DNA of 64,000 nucleotides from Gammaproteobacteria bacterium. GTDB taxonomy: Bacteria > Pseudomonadota > Gammaproteobacteria > Pseudomonadales > Azotimanducaceae. The notes beneath the pieces were generated by a model. It did not search any database, was not told the DNA's origin, and saw only the letters and a program-made list of their open reading frames with translations. This document shows, one piece after another, positions 60,067-64,000 of the stretch (within the stretch, counting starts at the first letter, position 1; the number at the start of each line of letters is the position of its first letter). A program made the position numbers and the translations under genes. Location: the NCBI GenBank assembly GCA_028821405.1, contig JAPPGK010000112.1:1-64000 (forward strand), written 5' to 3'.

Positions 60067-61467
60067 CTACCTGCGACCGCCCCAAACTTCCCGCCAAGCG
60101 TCGAATTCGCTTGCCGACACCCGGTAGCGGGCGTAATTGCCTTCGTGGAGGCCGAGGAGTTCCGTTTCGGCGATCTCGCGGAAGCGGTCGCGGTCACGGG
60201 CTTCGATGTTTGCCGCAACCCAAGCTGCAACGCGGGTGGCTGCTGACTTTACGTCTAGACAGTTGCGAACGACCCCGCCAACGAGTTCGCGCAACGCCTC
60301 TCGGTGTCGAAGCCTGAACGGGTCCGGTTCGCCGACCGATTGTCGGATCGCGCCGTACCGGCCAGCAGAACGTTCGTAGGCCCAGAGGAATAGATCCTTC
60401 AACAAGAGCGTGTCGTTCTGCTCGTACACAACGAGGACCGCGTCCGAGTAGTAGTCGCGTGGTACGTCGTTGAACGAGAGCGGCGACAGGTTGTTCCTGA
60501 TGAACGGTATGTTCGCCGCGAGGCGCGAGACTCGTTTGTTGACATCGTCGAAGGCCTGGAGATAGGGAAGCTGCACCAGACAGAACAGTGCTTGTTCGAA
60601 CGGGTCGTCAATCGCCTGCGCCGTCGCCAAGACGTGGTCGAAGCACTCTTCCACCTGCGCCGGAACTTCGAGAGGGCGATAGGCGGACGCTCCAATGCCA
60701 ACCGGCATACTCCTTAGTCGCCCAGGCGCGGCAGGGTCCGGAAGCAGGTTCTCCGCCAGCAGGGCGTGCAGGTTGAGGATCGTGCGGCGGTCGAATCCCA
60801 CCTCGTCCACGCTCTCGACGAGGAACTCGATCGCGTGTTTGTGGTTGAGGATCATCTGCGTCTCGCGGGTGTCCCGATCATCTGCCGGATCCCCCAATTC
60901 GATCAGGCGTTTCGTGTCGAGCAAGGAATAGGTGTTGCCTTCGAGACGGCTCGAATTCCAAGAGAGATCGATCAGCATCCGGTCGAGGATCCGTCGGGCA
61001 TGAGTTCCCGCAGGTTCCGATGTCTGGGCCAACTGTCCCATGCCGCGAAGCCTCGTCCGCTCTTCGGCCGAGAGGTAGGCGCTGACGTTCGGGACGTAGC
61101 TGTCCAAGAACTCCCGCCGGTAGCCAACCGGCGCGCGCTCATTGGCGGGCCGCGACAGGTATCGCCGCCGTAGCTCATTGCGTAGACGCTGGAGATGGTC
61201 CGGGGCGACCTCGACTCCCCTATGTAGCCCCGGCGATGCCTCCCTATCGGGGACACCGGCATCTAGGCTGTGAGGTAGCCGATACGCCGTGCTCGGCCCT
61301 TGTCCTTCCCGGACGAGGCGACCGATGTCGATCAAGCGCCCTAGCCGGTATTGGAGGGTGCGCCGCGGCAGGTCGGCATCCAGCTCAAGGGCGAGGCCTT
61401 GTACGCCGATGCCCTTCGGATGACGACCGACGATGGACTCGATCTTCATAAACTCGTTCTCGAGCAT
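60067..61467 (-). CDS. Fic-family protein with substituted catalytic His
   Basis: A 466-residue Fic-domain protein with an N-terminal winged-helix part (LPRRTLQYRLGRLIDIGRLV). The inhibitory motif SxxxEGN is present as SSRLEGN (S172, E176, N178). The Fic core, normally HPFxDGNxRxxR, reads LQAFDDVNKRVSRL (303-316), so the catalytic His is Gln 304. The NKR subclass is known, but loss of His should impair AMP transfer; the protein may act as a DNA-binding regulator or use another chemistry. The start may be the ATG at 61467 or Met 7. It is preceded by four TTGCGCG boxes. Confidence 0.88.
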   Translation of the reverse strand: MLENEFMKIESIVGRHPKGIGVQGLALELDADLPRRTLQYRLGRLIDIGRLVREGQGPSTAYRLPHSLDAGVPDREASPGLHRGVEVAPDHLQRLRNELRRRYLSRPANERAPVGYRREFLDSYVPNVSAYLSAEERTRLRGMGQLAQTSEPAGTHARRILDRMLIDLSWNSSRLEGNTYSLLDTKRLIELGDPADDRDTRETQMILNHKHAIEFLVESVDEVGFDRRTILNLHALLAENLLPDPAAPGRLRSMPVGIGASAYRPLEVPAQVEECFDHVLATAQAIDDPFEQALFCLVQLPYLQAFDDVNKRVSRLAANIPFIRNNLSPLSFNDVPRDYYSDAVLVVYEQNDTLLLKDLFLWAYERSAGRYGAIRQSVGEPDPFRLRHREALRELVGGVVRNCLDVKSAATRVAAWVAANIEARDRDRFREIAETELLGLHEGNYARYRVSASEFDAWREVWGGRR

Positions 61468-61489
61468 CGATTCAGGACGGTTTCGGAAT

Positions 61490-61581
61490 TTGCGCGACTA
61501 TTGCACGACTAAGACTATCGCGCAACTTTATATTGCGCGGTCGACAAGACAAACGTCATTCATGCAACAGGTATTGCGCGA
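61490..61581. promoter_or_regulatory. Four TTGCGCG boxes upstream of the Fic gene
   Basis: TTGCGCG occurs at 61490-61497 (TTGCGCGA), inverted at 61518-61525 (TCGCGCAA), and again at 61533-61540 (TTGCGCGG) and 61574-61581 (TTGCGCGA). The first two make an inverted repeat with a 20-base spacer. An AT-rich TATAAA on the minus strand lies between boxes, so they flank a likely promoter of the fic gene. Confidence 0.7.
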
Positions 61582-61586
61582 TTATC

Positions 61587-64000
61587 TCAGGGCCGTCGGT
61601 CCCAGCGGATCGCGTCGGCAACAACCGTTGCCCCCGATGTCTTGTTCGAAACGGAAACCGTGACAGTACCTGCCGGGAGATCGAAGACGTCGATCTCGTT
61701 CCAGCCGGTCTCTGCCTCGTCGACGTCGAAGTCAACCGTCTCCTTGGTTTGGCCGGCGACAACCTCCACGTGGACCATGCCCTGTTCATCCTGTGAACCC
61801 CAAGCTGTCGAGCCCAGACCCACTACTCGTAGGCTCGGCACATGGTATTGAAGGCGCCATCGGCCACGCTCCGGGAGTTCGGCTTCGAACACGGCACGAC
61901 TGTCTCCCTGTCCGGAGGCGATGCGCGCCACCGTTCGCCGGTAGCGTCCCCACGCAGTCGGCAAGGCTTGGCGCATCCACCAAGACCCAGGTGCACCGCG
62001 ATACACCGGCAGGCCTTGATCGGTCTGACCGAACTCTTGCTGCCGTGTCTGGCCAAAGCGCAAGGCCTCGGTCGTCGAGTCGACAGAAAAGCCATCGTCG
62101 AGGTCGTCGACGACAATGCCCGGACTGGTCGGGTGCCACACGCTCGGGCGTGCCCCGTCGAGAGGCTCCCGGTCGTTCTGCACCGTCTCGTCCACCTGCG
62201 GCACGCCCAACCGCTGGTCGGCACGGTTCAGCGACAGGTACGACCGCAGCCAGAGCTCGTGCAGGGGGCTCGACGTTATCAGACCGACCTCGATCGCCGA
62301 TTCACCCGGAACGGGGAACGGGTCCGAGCTCGACCAGACCCGGTTGTCGCTGGCTGTATTGCGGCTCACCGCCGTAAACCGCACGAGGCCCGGTACGGGT
62401 TCCTCGTTTCGTACGTTGACGAGGGCTTGGTAGCGCGGCGTACCGTCATCGTCGTCGGCGATCCTGAAGGCTTCGACCGGCGATGCACGAAAGGCCGGCA
62501 TGGCGGTCGCGTTCAACCAATCGCCGAGCAAACCGTCCAGGTCCATGCCGGCCTCCACGCCTGCGCGCGATAGGTCCTGCGCCACGATGCCCGCTCCCGG
62601 ACTTCGCCGGCGAAGCGCGGCCAGAAGGTCCGCGACCCCCTCGGAGCCATACCGGTCGGTGATGATCTTCGCCGTCTCACCCACGCGCAGCGCCAGGACA
62701 TCCATGGCGAGCCCGCCATCTTCCAGGTCGGCGACCTCGGTTAACGCCACGCGCTCCGCGGTCTCCCAAACATGGGGTTCATTCGGCACGATCGGCATTC
62801 GTTCCGGTCCGCCGCCCCACACGAATCGCCGAAGCGGATTCCCATCGGTGGCCGGTCGCGCAAATCGATGCGCGGCGAACAGCGCCTTCGACTCGTCGCC
62901 GTACAGCCGCCAAAGCGTGCGCACAGCCAAGATGCGACACAGTGCATCGACCGCCATGGCACCGGGGCCGCGGGCATCGGCGGGGAAAACGTTCCTAACG
63001 GCGTGTTGCGGCGTGTCGGCCGCGCTTTCGAGTGCGAACAGGCGCCACAGCATGCCCTGCTTGCGGTCGGCCTCTTCGCTCGGCAGCGTCGGGCCAACGA
63101 CGAAGCTGTAGCGCCGGTCCCGGTAGACGCGCGCGAATCGTGTCGGAAACCCGTATTCGGGCAGCAATGCCAATCCGGGGGGAAACAAGGCGGTGTCCAT
63201 CTGCCACCCGCCACCATAGCCGCGCAACCGCGAGGGAACCTCGACCACGGTGAAGGCTTCGTAGGGATACGCGAGCCCACGCTCGGCAGCGGCTTTCAAC
63301 ATCGCACCGATTCGCGCCACCAGGCCGTCGTCGCCTTCCATCACCTCGGCGAAGCCTTCGAGTTGGTCGGCGTGTTCCGGCGCGGTTAGCAATTCGAGCG
63401 TGACGCCCTCGGTTTCGATGGCGCGCCGTTCGAAACGGGACGCGTAGAGCCCCACCTCGGGAACGGGTGCCGCAGGAGGAAAGCGGAAACGGCCTGCGCC
63501 AATCGTCTCCCGGCGGCCCGGTCCAGCAACGAGCCAAGTCTCGGGCACGCCCACGGAGAGATCCACGGTGAATTCGTCCGGCGGACGATGCGCGAGGTTC
63601 GGACCGGTAGTCGGTAGCCACACGGCGCCGGGGGGCAGCGCCACGTAGTGCCGGTTGAACAGCAGCGCATCGGTCCCGAGCAGTACCAGTCGGTTGGATG
63701 CGGGCAAGCGTCGCCAATCCAAGGCGGTGTCGAGGTATGCAAAGCGCCCGTCCGGGACGCCCCTGGCTTGCAGGGACACCGTCAATTCGGTGTCCGGCCC
63801 CAGCGCTGCGGGCGGGTCGATCGCCAGGATGCCGTTGACATGTGTGGCAGCTACCGACGCACCGTCAATCTCGACCGCGCTGACTCCAAGGGCGGGATTC
63901 AGGCTGAAGTGCAGGCGCTGCAACGTTTCGCCGGGCGGTGCCGCCACACGCATTTCAAGGTCCAGAGCCAATGCGGTGCCGGGCTCGATGCGCACTTCGC
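61587..64000 (-). CDS. M1-like/golvesin-like giant protein, partial (paralogue)
   Basis: The 3' part (about 800 residues) of a gene whose start lies beyond the right edge; an ABC-2-type N-terminus is expected there by comparison with the protein at 36485-39967. Shared marks are LYASRFERRAIE, FTVVEVPSRLRGYGGGW, LWRLFALES, GIVVDDLDDGFSVDS, WGRYRRTVAR and the golvesin-like end VSVSNKTSGATVVADAIRW. The M1 zinc site HExxH is absent at the expected place, so this is again probably not an active peptidase. It is divergent in no direction here: it lies upstream of, and in the same direction as, the Fic gene. Confidence 0.8.
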   Translation of the reverse strand, partial: EVRIEPGTALALDLEMRVAAPPGETLQRLHFSLNPALGVSAVEIDGASVAATHVNGILAIDPPAALGPDTELTVSLQARGVPDGRFAYLDTALDWRRLPASNRLVLLGTDALLFNRHYVALPPGAVWLPTTGPNLAHRPPDEFTVDLSVGVPETWLVAGPGRRETIGAGRFRFPPAAPVPEVGLYASRFERRAIETEGVTLELLTAPEHADQLEGFAEVMEGDDGLVARIGAMLKAAAERGLAYPYEAFTVVEVPSRLRGYGGGWQMDTALFPPGLALLPEYGFPTRFARVYRDRRYSFVVGPTLPSEEADRKQGMLWRLFALESAADTPQHAVRNVFPADARGPGAMAVDALCRILAVRTLWRLYGDESKALFAAHRFARPATDGNPLRRFVWGGGPERMPIVPNEPHVWETAERVALTEVADLEDGGLAMDVLALRVGETAKIITDRYGSEGVADLLAALRRRSPGAGIVAQDLSRAGVEAGMDLDGLLGDWLNATAMPAFRASPVEAFRIADDDDGTPRYQALVNVRNEEPVPGLVRFTAVSRNTASDNRVWSSSDPFPVPGESAIEVGLITSSPLHELWLRSYLSLNRADQRLGVPQVDETVQNDREPLDGARPSVWHPTSPGIVVDDLDDGFSVDSTTEALRFGQTRQQEFGQTDQGLPVYRGAPGSWWMRQALPTAWGRYRRTVARIASGQGDSRAVFEAELPERGRWRLQYHVPSLRVVGLGSTAWGSQDEQGMVHVEVVAGQTKETVDFDVDEAETGWNEIDVFDLPAGTVTVSVSNKTSGATVVADAIRWDRRP

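Overview
The window is a GC-rich, densely coded stretch of a bacterial chromosome with no rRNA or tRNA genes that I can see. The gene set points to an uncultured, probably marine or host-associated gammaproteobacterium: an RND/TolC envelope, a TonB-dependent receptor, RecBCD, a sulfolipid locus, class III CoA-transferases, PhyH and Rieske oxygenases and a sulfatase. This placement is inference from gene content only.

Left end (about 0.5-16.5 kb), almost all on the minus strand: a metal-handling block. A TonB-dependent receptor with His/Glu-rich loops and a small His/Cys protein lie upstream of a nine-gene run whose genes overlap by a few bases or are separated by at most 34 bases. In transcription order these are an SO_0444-type metal permease fused to an SPFH (HflK-like) domain, two further SPFH proteins, an orphan periplasmic binding protein, a small membrane protein, a ZIP transporter, and a complete CzcC/CzcB/CzcA-type efflux pump. 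The permease-SPFH fusion and its coupling to two more SPFH proteins is the most unusual system in the window.

16.6-35 kb: DNA-end processing. An operon larA - orphan Phd antitoxin - recC - recB - recD runs on the minus strand. Divergent to it lie a START-like protein, a VapBC-type toxin-antitoxin pair, a secreted rhodanese, and an AddB-like nuclease overlapping an AddA-like helicase-nuclease. Two heteromeric recombination nucleases so close together is unusual.

35-45 kb: a MATE exporter; a very large ABC-2 membrane/inactive M1-peptidase/golvesin-like protein, whose paralogue runs off the right edge of the window; a second orphan binding protein with a HAMP transducer and an OFA-type MFS carrier; a small amidase; a PhyH dioxygenase.

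45-52.4 kb: a 5'-3' exonuclease, small conserved proteins, an sqdB-sqdD-sqdC-like sulfolipid operon, a SMUG1-like glycosylase, decayed genes (a PIN toxin and a methyltransferase) and two inverted copies of a ~110-base hairpin-rich dispersed repeat beside those remnants.

52.4-64 kb: two overlapping CoA-transferases and a GNAT protein, a nucleotidyltransferase remnant, a sulfatase, an antitoxin-like HTH regulator with a palindromic operator, a Rieske oxygenase plus extradiol-type VOC protein, and a Fic protein with a substituted catalytic His preceded by four TTGCGCG boxes.
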